Shown here: positions 6,296 through 14,156 of the stretch, piece after piece
Layout: each line of letters opens with the position of its first letter
Numbering within the stretch: position 1 is the stretch's first letter
NCBI GenBank assembly: GCA_035545255.1
Contig: DASZYR010000348.1
Span: 1-17,614, forward strand
Length of the DNA: 17,614 nucleotides
Source of the DNA: Dokdonella_A sp035545255
GTDB lineage: Bacteria > Pseudomonadota > Gammaproteobacteria > Xanthomonadales > Rhodanobacteraceae
Direction: 5' to 3'
Notes under the pieces: model-generated
What the model saw: the letters and a program-made list of their open reading frames with translations, nothing else
The model's database searches: none
Told to the model about the DNA's origin: nothing
Program-made: the position numbers and the translations under genes

Positions 6296-7072
6296 ATGTC
6301 CCGCAGATTCCCCGAGAGATCGATGAACCGCCGCGACGCGCTCGGCACGCTCGGTGCACTCGGCTTCGCTTCGCTGCTCGGCTCGCGCGTGCTCGCACCG
6401 GCGCGCGCGGCCGGCGGATCGGCCGTCGTCGACGGCGCGTGCACGCTGACGCCGGAGTTGACGATCGGCCCCTATTTCGTCGACGAGCGCCTGCAGCGTT
6501 CGGACGTCCGCGGCGATTCGACCTCGCCGTTCATCGCGAGCGCCGTGCCGCTCCATCTCGCGATCAACGCGACGAGTGCGCTCGCGAGCGGATGCCCCGC
6601 GCTTGCCGGCGTGCAGATCGACATCTGGCATTGCCACGCGGGCGGGCTCTATTCGGACGAGGCGCAGAACGGCACCAGCGGCGAGACGTGGCTGCGCGGC
6701 TATCAGCTGACCGACGCGAACGGCAACGCGTCGTTCACGACGATCTATCCCGGCTGGTACCAGGGCCGCACGGTGCACATTCACGTGATGGCGCGCTATT
6801 ACGACAGCGCGGGCAACACGACGTACCAGTTCACGACGCAGCTCTTCTTCGACGATGGGACGAACAATCTCGTGCTTGCGAACTATCCGTACGACACGCG
6901 CGGCAATCGCGATACGACGAACCAGGACGACGGGATTTACGATGCGTCGATGCTGCTCGATCTTTCGGGCAACAGCGACGGGTCGTATACCGGGACGATC
7001 ATGCTTGGGCTCGAGCTCGAAGGAACGAGTCTCGGCGACGCGATCTACACCAACGGCTTCGAAGCGACATAG
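6296..7072 (+). CDS. Tat-exported intradiol ring-cleavage dioxygenase-like protein
   Basis: This 258-residue protein has a Tat-type signal (NRRDALGTLGALGFASLLGS, residues 11-30). An intradiol dioxygenase domain follows, related to the protocatechuate 3,4-dioxygenase beta chain. All four non-haem Fe(III) ligands are visible: Y119 in WHCHAGGLYS, Y155 in YPGWY, and H161 and H163 in HIH. The family cleaves catechol-type rings between the two hydroxyls; exported members are poorly characterised and no other aromatic-degradation gene lies nearby. AAGGAG at 6283-6288, seven bases before the ATG, supports this start. The C-terminus IYTNGFEAT resembles a short terminal motif that I recall from secreted proteins of Xanthomonadales. 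Because a terminator lies only about 37 bases upstream with no evident promoter after it, expression may rely on read-through from the Spy-like gene. Confidence 0.87.
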   Translation: MSRRFPERSMNRRDALGTLGALGFASLLGSRVLAPARAAGGSAVVDGACTLTPELTIGPYFVDERLQRSDVRGDSTSPFIASAVPLHLAINATSALASGCPALAGVQIDIWHCHAGGLYSDEAQNGTSGETWLRGYQLTDANGNASFTTIYPGWYQGRTVHIHVMARYYDSAGNTTYQFTTQLFFDDGTNNLVLANYPYDTRGNRDTTNQDDGIYDASMLLDLSGNSDGSYTGTIMLGLELEGTSLGDAIYTNGFEAT

Positions 7073-7082
7073 CGCATCTTTC

Positions 7083-7106
7083 CCCTCTCCCGCCTGCGGG
7101 AGAGGG
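7083..7106. repeat. REP-like hairpin, copy 1
   Basis: CCCTCTCCCGC (7083-7093) and GCGGGAGAGGG (7096-7106) form a perfect 11-bp stem with a two-base loop, followed by TAGGGTGAGGGC. Repeats with the CTCTCCCGC/GCGGGAGAG core are common dispersed intergenic elements in GC-rich proteobacteria, as I recall. The element lies between two convergent genes and could also act as a bidirectional transcription stop. Confidence 0.7.
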
Positions 7107-7141
7107 TAGGGTGAGGGCACGCCGTGACGCCCTTCCCTCCC

Positions 7142-7180
7142 CCGCGCTTCGCGCGGCCTCTCCCGCAGAGCGGGAGAGGC
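7142..7180. repeat. REP-like hairpin, copy 2, plus adjoining small hairpin
   Basis: GCCTCTCCCGC (7156-7166) and GCGGGAGAGGC (7170-7180) form a perfect 11-bp stem with an AGA loop and share the core of the copy at 7083-7106. Immediately to the left, CCGCGC-TTC-GCGCGG (7142-7156) forms a second hairpin. Together with copy 1 this forms a paired, BIME-like arrangement that ends five bases from the oxidoreductase stop codon. Confidence 0.7.
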
Positions 7181-7185
7181 GAAAG

Positions 7186-10100
7186 CTACGCAGCGTCCGT
7201 GCGCATCGACGGCGCACGCCACGCCGTCATCAGATCGTTCTGCCGCGTCATCGCCGCGGCGAGGTGCCGCTCCTTGACGTGCCCGTAGCCGCGAATCTGC
7301 TCCGGAATCGAAGCGATCTCGACGGCCAGCGCATGGTTATCGTGATCGAGCGTCGCGAGCAGCGAGTCGATCGTCGTGAAGTAGTCCTTGATGAGTTTGC
7401 GCTCGCCCTTGCGCTCGGCCGTGTACCCGAACACGTCGAGCGCGGTGCCGCGCAGGCCCTTCAGCTTCGCGAGCAGCTTGAACGCGCTGAACACCCAGGA
7501 GCCGTACTCGGCCTTGCGAAGATGACCGTCGGCGTCTTTCTTTGCGAACAGCGGCGGCGCGAGGTTGAAGTGGAGCTTGTAGTCGCCGTCGAACGTTTCG
7601 CGAATGCGTTTCTCGAACTCGCCGGATGCGTAGAGCCGCGCGACTTCGTACTCGTCCTTGTACGCCATCAGCTTGAATGCATAGCGCGCGACCGCCTCGG
7701 TCAGCGACGTGAAGCCCGGCGATCTCTGCTGCTCGGCGGCGCGCACTTTCCCGACGAGCGCCTTGTAGCGGCTCGCATACGCGGCGTTCTGGTAGTCGGC
7801 GAGGAATGCGGCGCGGCGCGCGATCTCTTCGTCGAGCGTGCGGCTGATCGCTTCGTCGTCGAGCGGATCGGCATTCGCGCTCGTCACGACCTTGGCGTTC
7901 GTGCCGCTCGCCGCCGTGCGCACCGTTTCGATGTCGTGCGCGGCCATGCGGCCCCAGTTGAACGCGGTCTTGTTCATCTCGACCGCGGCCGCGTTGAGCT
8001 CGACCGCGCGCATCAGCGCATCGAGCGAGATCGGCACCCAGCCCTTCTGCCATGCGTAGCCCAGCATGAAGAGATTGCTCGCGATCGAATCGCCGAGCAG
8101 CTTCGTCGCGAGATCGGTGGCGTCGACGAGCTCCGGTTTTTCGCCGTCGAGCGCGTAGGTAACTGCGTCGACGATCTTCCTTGCGGGGAATTGCAGATCG
8201 GGCTTCATCGTGAACGTGCCCGGCATCGCCTCGTACGTGTTGAGCACGACGTGCGCGCGGCCCGCGCGGATCTTCGAGAGCGCCCAGTAATCGTTGACGA
8301 CGACCATGTCGCAGCCGAGCACGAGATCGGCCTCGCCCGCGGCGATGCGCACGGCGTGGATTTCGTCCGGCGAACGCGCGATGCGAAGATGGCACGTCAC
8401 CGCGCCGCCCTTCTGCGCAAGACCGGTTTGATCCAGCACCGTCGCGCCCTTGCCTTCGAGATGCGCCGCCATGCCGATCAGCGCGCCGATCGTGACGACG
8501 CCGGTGCCGCCGATGCCGGTCACGAGGATGTTCCACGGCTGCGCAAGATCGGTCGCGATCGTCGGCGACGGCAGCGTCGAGAAATCGACGTTGCCCGCGC
8601 CGCCCTTGCGCTTCTTGAGCGCGCCGCCGTGCACGGTCACGAAGCTCGGGCAGAAACCCTTGACGCAGGAATAATCCTTGTTGCAATTCGACTGGTCGAT
8701 CTCGCGCTTGCGGCCGTATTCGGTTTCCTTCGGCAGCACCGAGACGCAGAACGATTTCTCGCCGCAGTCGCCGCAGCCTTCGCAGACGAGCGAGTTGATG
8801 AAGATGCGCTTCTGCGGATCCTCCATCCTGCCGCGCTTGCGGCGGCGGCGTTTTTCGGTCGCGCAGGTCTGGTCGTAGATCAGCACCGACACGCCCGGCA
8901 CGTCGCGCAGACGCTTCTGCACTGCATCCAGCTCGTCGCGATGGATGAACTCGACGCCGACCGGGAAGATCTCGGGTTTGGACCACTTCGCGATGTCGTC
9001 GCTCATCACGATGATCGTCTGCACGCCTTCGCTGCGCACCTGGTGCGCGATGTCGGGCACGGTCAGCGTGCCGTCGACCGGCTGGCCGCCCGTCATCGCG
9101 ACCGCGTCGTTGTAGAGAATCTTGTAGGTGATATTGACCTTCGCCGCGATCGACTGGCGGATCGCGAGCGAGCCCGAATGGAAATACGTGCCGTCGCCGA
9201 GGTTCTGGAACACGTGCTTCGTCTCGGTGAATGGCGCCTGGCCGCACCACGTCACGCCTTCGCCGCCCATCTGCGTGAACGTGTCGGTGCGCCGGTCCAT
9301 CCACGTCACCATGTAATGGCAGCCGATGCCGCCGAGCGCGCGCGAACCTTCCGGCACGGCCGTCGACGTGTTGTGCGGACAGCCCGAGCAGTAGTGCGCA
9401 GCGCGCGGGAAATTGGCACGCGGCATCGCGAGCTCGGCTTCCTTCGCGGCGATCCATTTGAGGCGCTCGTCGATGCGCTCGCTCGTGAAGAAGCGCTTCA
9501 GACGCGCGGCGATGACCTTCGCGATCATCGCGGGCGTCAGCTCGTTGGTCGACGGCAGCACCCATTCGCCCGCTTCGTCGTACTTGCCGACGATCGAGGG
9601 ACGAATGTGATGATCCCAGTTGTACATGTGCTCTTTCAGTTGCGACTCGATGAACGAGCGCTTCTCCTCGACGATGAGGATGTCCTCGAGCCCGCGCGCG
9701 AACTCGCGGATGCCGATCGGTTCGAGCGGCCACGTCATGCCGACCTTGTAGACGCGCACGCCGATGTCGCGCGCTTCCTCGGCGCCGATGCCGAGGTATT
9801 CGAGCGCCTGCAAAACGTCGAGATAGCTCTTGCCCGTCGTCACGATGCCGAGCCGTGCGCGCGGCGAATCGATCACGACGCGATCGATGCCGTTCGCGCG
9901 CGCGAACGCGACCGCCGCCTGCACCGCGTAGCGGTGCAGACGCATTTCCTGCTCGAGCGGCGGATCGGGCCAGCGGATGTTGAGCCCGCCCGGCGGCAGC
10001 GCGAAATCGGTCGGCACGACGATGTCGAGCTGGTGCGGATCGACGACGACGCTCGCGCTCGACTCGACCGTTTCCGCGATCGTCTTGAAGCCGACCCAGC

Positions 10101-10710
10101 GCCCCGTGAAGCGCGACATCGCCCAGCCCATGAGGCCCATGTCGAGGATGTCCTGCACGCCGGCCGGATTCAGCACCGGCATCATCGCCGAGACAAATTC
10201 CAGTTCCGATCCGTGCGGAAGCGTCGACGAGCGGCACGCGTGATCATCCGCCGCGAGCGCGAGCACGCCACCGTGCTTCGACGTGCCGGCCGCATTGCCG
10301 TGCTTGAACACGTCGCCGCAGCGGTCGACGCCGGGGCCCTTGCCGTACCACATCGCGAACACGCCGTCGTACTTCGCGCCGGGGAAGAGGTTCGCCTGCT
10401 GCGTGCCCCAGACCATCGTGGCGCCGAGATCCTCGTTGAGGCCCGGCGTGAACTCGATGTTCGCGGACTTGAGGTGTTTCTTCGCCTTCCACAATTCGAG
10501 ATCGAGACCGCCAAGCGGCGAGCCGCGATAACCGGATATGAACCCTGCCGTGTTGATGCCGGCCGCGCGGTCGCGCATCTGCTGCATCAGCGGGAGGCGC
10601 ACCAGCGCCTGCACGCCCGAGAGATAGATGCGTCCGGTCGTGCGCGTGTATTTGTGCTCGAGGGTGTAGTCGCGGTCGATCGGCGGGACGGCGGTGGCTG
10701 GGACGGACAT
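7186..10710 (-). CDS. Indolepyruvate:ferredoxin oxidoreductase family protein (fused alpha/beta)
   Basis: This 1174-residue fused enzyme joins the IorA-like thiamine diphosphate subunit to the IorB-like gamma domain. The N-terminal pyruvate-oxidoreductase region includes GYRGSPLGGLDLELWK (60-75). The thiamine diphosphate domain has CSGCPHNTST (441-450), LGDGTYFHSGSLA (504-516) and NDAVAMTGGQP (534-544). A cysteine-rich segment follows (CEGCGDC at 643-649; CNKDYSCVKGFCPSF at 676-690) and should ligate iron-sulfur clusters. The gamma domain has GIGGTGVVTIGALIG (732-746) and QTGLAQKGGAVTCH (761-774). The family decarboxylates 2-oxoacids, typically arylpyruvates from aromatic amino acids, to acyl-CoA while reducing ferredoxin; exact specificity is not readable from sequence. 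The start at 10710 was chosen because the conserved part begins shortly after it and the upstream extension is Arg-rich. A TACAAT -10 lies about 40 bases upstream. Confidence 0.93.
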   Translation of the reverse strand: MSVPATAVPPIDRDYTLEHKYTRTTGRIYLSGVQALVRLPLMQQMRDRAAGINTAGFISGYRGSPLGGLDLELWKAKKHLKSANIEFTPGLNEDLGATMVWGTQQANLFPGAKYDGVFAMWYGKGPGVDRCGDVFKHGNAAGTSKHGGVLALAADDHACRSSTLPHGSELEFVSAMMPVLNPAGVQDILDMGLMGWAMSRFTGRWVGFKTIAETVESSASVVVDPHQLDIVVPTDFALPPGGLNIRWPDPPLEQEMRLHRYAVQAAVAFARANGIDRVVIDSPRARLGIVTTGKSYLDVLQALEYLGIGAEEARDIGVRVYKVGMTWPLEPIGIREFARGLEDILIVEEKRSFIESQLKEHMYNWDHHIRPSIVGKYDEAGEWVLPSTNELTPAMIAKVIAARLKRFFTSERIDERLKWIAAKEAELAMPRANFPRAAHYCSGCPHNTSTAVPEGSRALGGIGCHYMVTWMDRRTDTFTQMGGEGVTWCGQAPFTETKHVFQNLGDGTYFHSGSLAIRQSIAAKVNITYKILYNDAVAMTGGQPVDGTLTVPDIAHQVRSEGVQTIIVMSDDIAKWSKPEIFPVGVEFIHRDELDAVQKRLRDVPGVSVLIYDQTCATEKRRRRKRGRMEDPQKRIFINSLVCEGCGDCGEKSFCVSVLPKETEYGRKREIDQSNCNKDYSCVKGFCPSFVTVHGGALKKRKGGAGNVDFSTLPSPTIATDLAQPWNILVTGIGGTGVVTIGALIGMAAHLEGKGATVLDQTGLAQKGGAVTCHLRIARSPDEIHAVRIAAGEADLVLGCDMVVVNDYWALSKIRAGRAHVVLNTYEAMPGTFTMKPDLQFPARKIVDAVTYALDGEKPELVDATDLATKLLGDSIASNLFMLGYAWQKGWVPISLDALMRAVELNAAAVEMNKTAFNWGRMAAHDIETVRTAASGTNAKVVTSANADPLDDEAISRTLDEEIARRAAFLADYQNAAYASRYKALVGKVRAAEQQRSPGFTSLTEAVARYAFKLMAYKDEYEVARLYASGEFEKRIRETFDGDYKLHFNLAPPLFAKKDADGHLRKAEYGSWVFSAFKLLAKLKGLRGTALDVFGYTAERKGERKLIKDYFTTIDSLLATLDHDNHALAVEIASIPEQIRGYGHVKERHLAAAMTRQNDLMTAWRAPSMRTDAA

Positions 10711-10748
10711 GGCTGGGCCGCTCTCGGAAAGCTTGAGAAAAGAGCGGA

Positions 10749-10754
10749 ATTGTA
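10749..10754 (-). promoter_or_regulatory. Candidate -10 of the oxidoreductase promoter
   Basis: TACAAT on the minus strand at 10754-10749 is a close -10 match and would give a leader of roughly 30 bases. The -35 region at the expected spacing is weak (AGGGCG). Confidence 0.45.
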
Positions 10755-10815
10755 GCTGACGGCGGGCACCGCGCCCTGCGGCTTCCGTGGCAGGCCGTCT
10801 CTCGCGGTGCCGCCG

Positions 10816-10904
10816 CATAGGGTGAGCCTCGGCCCACCTTGGTCCATGGTCCGCCCGGTCGATGTCCTGATGCCGCGGGTCGGTGGGCCGAGGCCCACCC
10901 TATG
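10816..10904. repeat. Pair of inverted GGTGGGCC-type palindromic repeats
   Basis: The left copy (10816-10838) begins CATAGGGTGAGCCTCGGCCC. The right copy (10882-10904) is its inverse complement with one mismatch, ending GAGGCCCACCCTATG. Each copy is itself a hairpin: GGTGGGCC-GA-GGCCCACC is perfect at 10882-10899, and the left copy has one mispair. The 43 bases between them look unrelated to the repeat. Repeats of this type are, as I recall, dispersed in genomes of Xanthomonadales and relatives. The outer end of the right copy supplies the stop codon of the neighbouring hydroxylase gene. Confidence 0.75.
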
Positions 10905-12129
10905 CGATGGGTTTTGCCTTGAACGGAAACGCCTGCTGCGCCGCCCATCCGTCCGGCATGTAGTCGCCGACGACGCCGTACTTCTCCGGCAGGCGCTTCT
11001 CCGATTTCACCGCCGTCCCGAACAGGTGATCGAGAAACGCGTAGTGCGCCGCGTAATTGCGGTCGATCGCCTCGGTGTCGGACGAGTGGTGCCAGTGATG
11101 GAAATCCGGCGTCACGATCAGGTAGCGCAACGGTCCCCATGAAAAATGCACGTTCGCGTGATTCAGCACGGCCTGGAACCCGACGATGATGATGTACGCG
11201 TTGATGACGCTCTCGCGGAAACCGAGCACGAACAGCGGCGCCAGCACGAGCACGCGCGTCGCGACGATCTCCAGCACGTGCTGGCGCGAGCCGGCGAGCC
11301 AGTCCATCGTCTTCGCCGAGTGATGCACCGCGTGGAATTTCCAGAGGAACGGAATTTCGTGGTACGCGCGATGCGTCCAGTATTGCGAGAGATCGGCGAC
11401 GAGGATGCAGAAGAGAAGCTGCCAGACGAACGGGATGCCCTGCACCGCGAGCTGGAAATCGTGGCTGACGAGCCAGCCGAAGCCGTGATGGATGACGAAG
11501 TTGACCGTCAGCAGGATCAGTCCGACGAGGAAGTGGTTGACCGCGAAATGCTTGAGATCGGTCTGCCACTCGGGCCGGAACACGAGCTGGTCGCGATACA
11601 GCGGAAAGAGCTTCTCGAGCACGACGAAGATCAGCGTCGAGCCGAGCAGATCGAGAATGAACCAGTCGAGCCCGATGTACGGCGTCGAATCCGGGAAATT
11701 GCCGACCGGCACGCGCGACCCGCCGAGCGCGACCGCGACGATCACGAGCGCGAACGATACGAGATTGACGTTGCGCCGGATCCCGAGCACAAGGCAGGCG
11801 AGAGACAACCCGCCCGCGACGAGAAGGCCGCCGAAAAGCAGCTGGCGCAGCACATCGACCGAATACTGGTGCCGCAGCTCCGGCGTCGTCAGGTATTCGG
11901 GGAAATGGAATGCAAGCACGGCGAGGAGGCAGAGCACGCCGAGCGTCAGCGCCAGGATCGTCGCGATCGTGCCCTCGCCGAAGCGCAGCGCGCCGCTCTG
12001 CCGCATCAGATCGGTCGTTTCGTCGATCGCCGAGCGCGCCGCCTGCGCCGGCCTCTTCACCGCATCGCCGATCGTGTACGGCACCCGGCTGACCGGCGGG
12101 CGCGCGCCGGCTGGTTTCGTCGTCGTCAT
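10900..12129 (-). CDS. Fatty acid hydroxylase / sterol desaturase superfamily membrane protein
   Basis: This 409-residue integral membrane protein has a charged cytoplasmic N-terminus of about 50 residues. Hydrophobic segments follow at about 55-75, 95-117, 122-137, 153-171, 198-215 and 233-250, and then the di-iron histidine boxes: HRAYH (253-257), HAVHH (266-270), NHANVH (323-328) and HHWHH (344-348), with further His at 284, 362 and 368. The family uses O2 and an electron donor to hydroxylate or desaturate lipids or sterols; the substrate here is unknown. GGGAGG at 12143-12138, eight bases before the ATG, fixes the start at 12129. The stop TAG comes from the inverted repeat, which hints that the original C-terminus was changed by repeat insertion. 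Confidence 0.88.
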   Translation of the reverse strand: MTTTKPAGARPPVSRVPYTIGDAVKRPAQAARSAIDETTDLMRQSGALRFGEGTIATILALTLGVLCLLAVLAFHFPEYLTTPELRHQYSVDVLRQLLFGGLLVAGGLSLACLVLGIRRNVNLVSFALVIVAVALGGSRVPVGNFPDSTPYIGLDWFILDLLGSTLIFVVLEKLFPLYRDQLVFRPEWQTDLKHFAVNHFLVGLILLTVNFVIHHGFGWLVSHDFQLAVQGIPFVWQLLFCILVADLSQYWTHRAYHEIPFLWKFHAVHHSAKTMDWLAGSRQHVLEIVATRVLVLAPLFVLGFRESVINAYIIIVGFQAVLNHANVHFSWGPLRYLIVTPDFHHWHHSSDTEAIDRNYAAHYAFLDHLFGTAVKSEKRLPEKYGVVGDYMPDGWAAQQAFPFKAKPIA

Positions 12130-12151
12130 CTGAACCGCCTCCCTTGCGCCG

Positions 12152-12157
12152 ATTCTA
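12152..12157 (-). promoter_or_regulatory. Candidate -10 of the hydroxylase promoter
   Basis: TAGAAT on the minus strand (12157-12152) is a good -10 match. It would start transcription around 12145, just before the GGGAGG ribosome binding site. The -35 is poor (AACCCG). The rest of the 12130-12302 divergent gap shows no other clear signal. Confidence 0.4.
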
Positions 12158-12302
12158 GCGGGTGCCGCGCGAACCGGGTTCTCGCCGGACATGGCAGGTT
12201 CCGATGCCGATCGCGACGGCCGTCGCCGATGCACGTCTTGCGCGCCGCGTGCGCGCCGCTCTACGCTCGCGCGACCCGGCGCTGCCGCCGGCGGGGAATC
12301 GC

Positions 12303-13622
12303 ATGCTCGAAGCGCTGGGCCATGTCGCCTTCGGCCTGTTCGGCCTTGCCGTCCTGATCGGCATCGCGTTCCTTTTCTCGAACGACAAGCGCGCCGTGAG
12401 CTGGAAGCTCGTCGCGAGCGGCGTCGCGCTCCAGCTCGTGTTCGCGGCGCTGGTCCTGAAGCTGCCGTTCGGCCGCGACGTCTTCGACACGATCGCGCTC
12501 GGTTTCGTGAAACTTCTCGACTTCGTCCGCGTCGGCTCCGAGTTCATCTTCGGAAGCTTCATGGACACGACGAAGTTCGGCTTCGTGTTCGCGGTGCAGG
12601 TGCTGCCGACCATCGTCTTCTTCGCTTCGCTGACGGGCGTGCTCTACCACCTTGGCGTCATGCAGAAGATCGTCAAGGGCATGGCGTGGATCATCACGAA
12701 AGTCATGAACGTCTCCGGCGCGGAGACGACGAGCGTCTGCGCCAGCGTCTTCATCGGCCAGACCGAGGCGCCGCTGACGATCAAGCCTTACATCGAGCGC
12801 ATGACGCAGTCGGAGCTCATGACCGTCATGATCGGCGGCATGGCGCACATCGCGGGATCCGTCATGGCCGCCTACGTCGGCCTTCTCGGCGGCGACGATC
12901 CCGTGCAGAAGCAGTTCTTCGCCAAGCACCTCCTGACCGCGAGCGTGATGGCGGCGCCCGCGACGCTGATGCTCGCGAAGATCCTGGTGCCCGAGACGCA
13001 GGAGCCGCTGACGCGCGGCACGGTCAAGCTCGAAGTCGAGAAGACGACCGCGAACGTCATCGACGCGGCCGCGACCGGCGCCGGCGACGGGCTGCGTCTC
13101 GCGCTCAACGTCGGCGCGATGCTGCTCGCGTTCATCGCGCTGATCGCGCTCGTCAACGCGCCGATCCAGTGGTTCGGCGCGCATGCATGGGGCGGAAGCG
13201 GCGGCGGATCGTCGCTGAATGCCTGGCTCTCGACCACGGCGGGCCGGCCGGTCGAGCTGTCCCTCCAGACGATCTTCGGCTGGGTGCTCGCCCCGCTCGC
13301 GTGGCTGATCGGCGTGCCATGGCAGGACGCGAACCTCGTCGGCAGCTTCATCGGCGAGAAGGTCGTCGTCAACGAGTTCGTCGCCTACGTCGACATGTCG
13401 AAGCATCTTGGCGAGCTGTCGAAGCAGAGCCAGCTGATCGCGACGTACGCCTTGTGCGGCTTCGCGAACTTCTCTTCGATCGCGATCCAGATCGGCGGCA
13501 TCGGCGGCCTCGCGCCGAACCGGCGCGCCGATCTCGCGCGATTCGGCCTTCGCGCGGTGCTCGGCGGCTCGCTGGCGACGTTCATGACGGCAACGATCGC
13601 AGGCGTGCTCGAACAACTCTGA
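12303..13622 (+). CDS. Concentrative nucleoside transporter (CNT family)
   Basis: This 439-residue inner-membrane transporter carries the three CNT signatures: GQTEAPL (152-158), GEKVVVNEFVAY (351-362) and GFANFSSIAIQIGG (386-399). These contain the nucleoside- and cation-binding residues known from the Vibrio cholerae CNT structure (QTE, the Glu of NEF, and the N/S of FANFSS). The QTEAPL form places it with the vcCNT/NupX-like branch rather than E. coli NupC. It imports nucleosides using a Na+ or H+ gradient. The start at 12303 (MLEALGHVAFGLFGL) leads directly into the first membrane segment; the frame is open upstream to an ATG at 12162, but that part is Arg-rich and unlike the family. A weak TTGCGC/TACGCT pair lies at about 12238-12270. 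Confidence 0.92.
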   Translation: MLEALGHVAFGLFGLAVLIGIAFLFSNDKRAVSWKLVASGVALQLVFAALVLKLPFGRDVFDTIALGFVKLLDFVRVGSEFIFGSFMDTTKFGFVFAVQVLPTIVFFASLTGVLYHLGVMQKIVKGMAWIITKVMNVSGAETTSVCASVFIGQTEAPLTIKPYIERMTQSELMTVMIGGMAHIAGSVMAAYVGLLGGDDPVQKQFFAKHLLTASVMAAPATLMLAKILVPETQEPLTRGTVKLEVEKTTANVIDAAATGAGDGLRLALNVGAMLLAFIALIALVNAPIQWFGAHAWGGSGGGSSLNAWLSTTAGRPVELSLQTIFGWVLAPLAWLIGVPWQDANLVGSFIGEKVVVNEFVAYVDMSKHLGELSKQSQLIATYALCGFANFSSIAIQIGGIGGLAPNRRADLARFGLRAVLGGSLATFMTATIAGVLEQL

Positions 13623-13775
13623 GCGACGCACCCGCGATTCGTTCGGCGCGGCATCGCGAATTCCGCCGTACCCGGATTCCGGCACGGTTCACGGCGCCGT
13701 TCCCATAGTCGCGGACGGGAAGCCGGGAGCCGTCGGCGCGGACGCGTCCGGCGGCGGGCACTCAGGAGCACGCCC

Positions 13776-14156
13776 ATGGCTCGTTCCCGCTTCCTGTTCT
13801 TCGGTTTGCCTCTCTTCGCTGCATTCGCGGCTTCGAGCGCAATCGCCGCGTCCGTCGACCGCGACACGGCCGAGCTCGAGCTGACGCAGGCGATCACCGC
13901 CGTGCAGGCGGCCGAGCGCGACGACGCCGCGCGCTACGCCGCGCCGGACCTCGACGAAGCGCACGCGATGCTCGGCTCCGCGCAACGCGCCGCGGACGCG
14001 CGCGACTGGACGTCCTCCGCGACATTCGCCGAGCGCGCGAAAGTTTCCGGCGATCTCGCTTCGGCCCGCTCGCGCCAGCACCGCGCCGAAGCCGCCACGG
14101 CCGAGATCCGGCAGAGCGTCGATGCGCTGCGCGAACAGCTCGGAGGTGAGCCATGA
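13776..14156 (+). CDS. Small exported DUF4398-like protein
   Basis: This 126-residue protein has a Sec signal peptide at 1-25 (cleavage near AIAA|S) and an all-helical, Ala/Arg/Glu/Asp-rich mature part with heptad-like spacing. Its pattern (ELTQAITAVQAAERDDAARY, then DLDEAHAMLGSAQRA, then SATFAERAKVSGDLA) fits the DUF4398 family of short periplasmic helical proteins, which have no established function. AGGAG at 13764-13768 sits seven bases before the ATG. Its stop overlaps the start of the OmpA-like lipoprotein by four bases (ATGA), so the two are co-translated and probably cooperate in the envelope. The 13623-13775 gap upstream shows no convincing promoter. Confidence 0.8.
   Translation: MARSRFLFFGLPLFAAFAASSAIAASVDRDTAELELTQAITAVQAAERDDAARYAAPDLDEAHAMLGSAQRAADARDWTSSATFAERAKVSGDLASARSRQHRAEAATAEIRQSVDALREQLGGEP

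Noticed and set aside
5914..10755. A 1613-codon open frame on the plus strand through the oxidoreductase region
   Set aside because: It runs antisense to the well-supported oxidoreductase gene and out of frame through the Spy-like and dioxygenase genes. The product is Arg/His/Ala-rich with no recognisable domain, the expected artefact of third-position GC bias.
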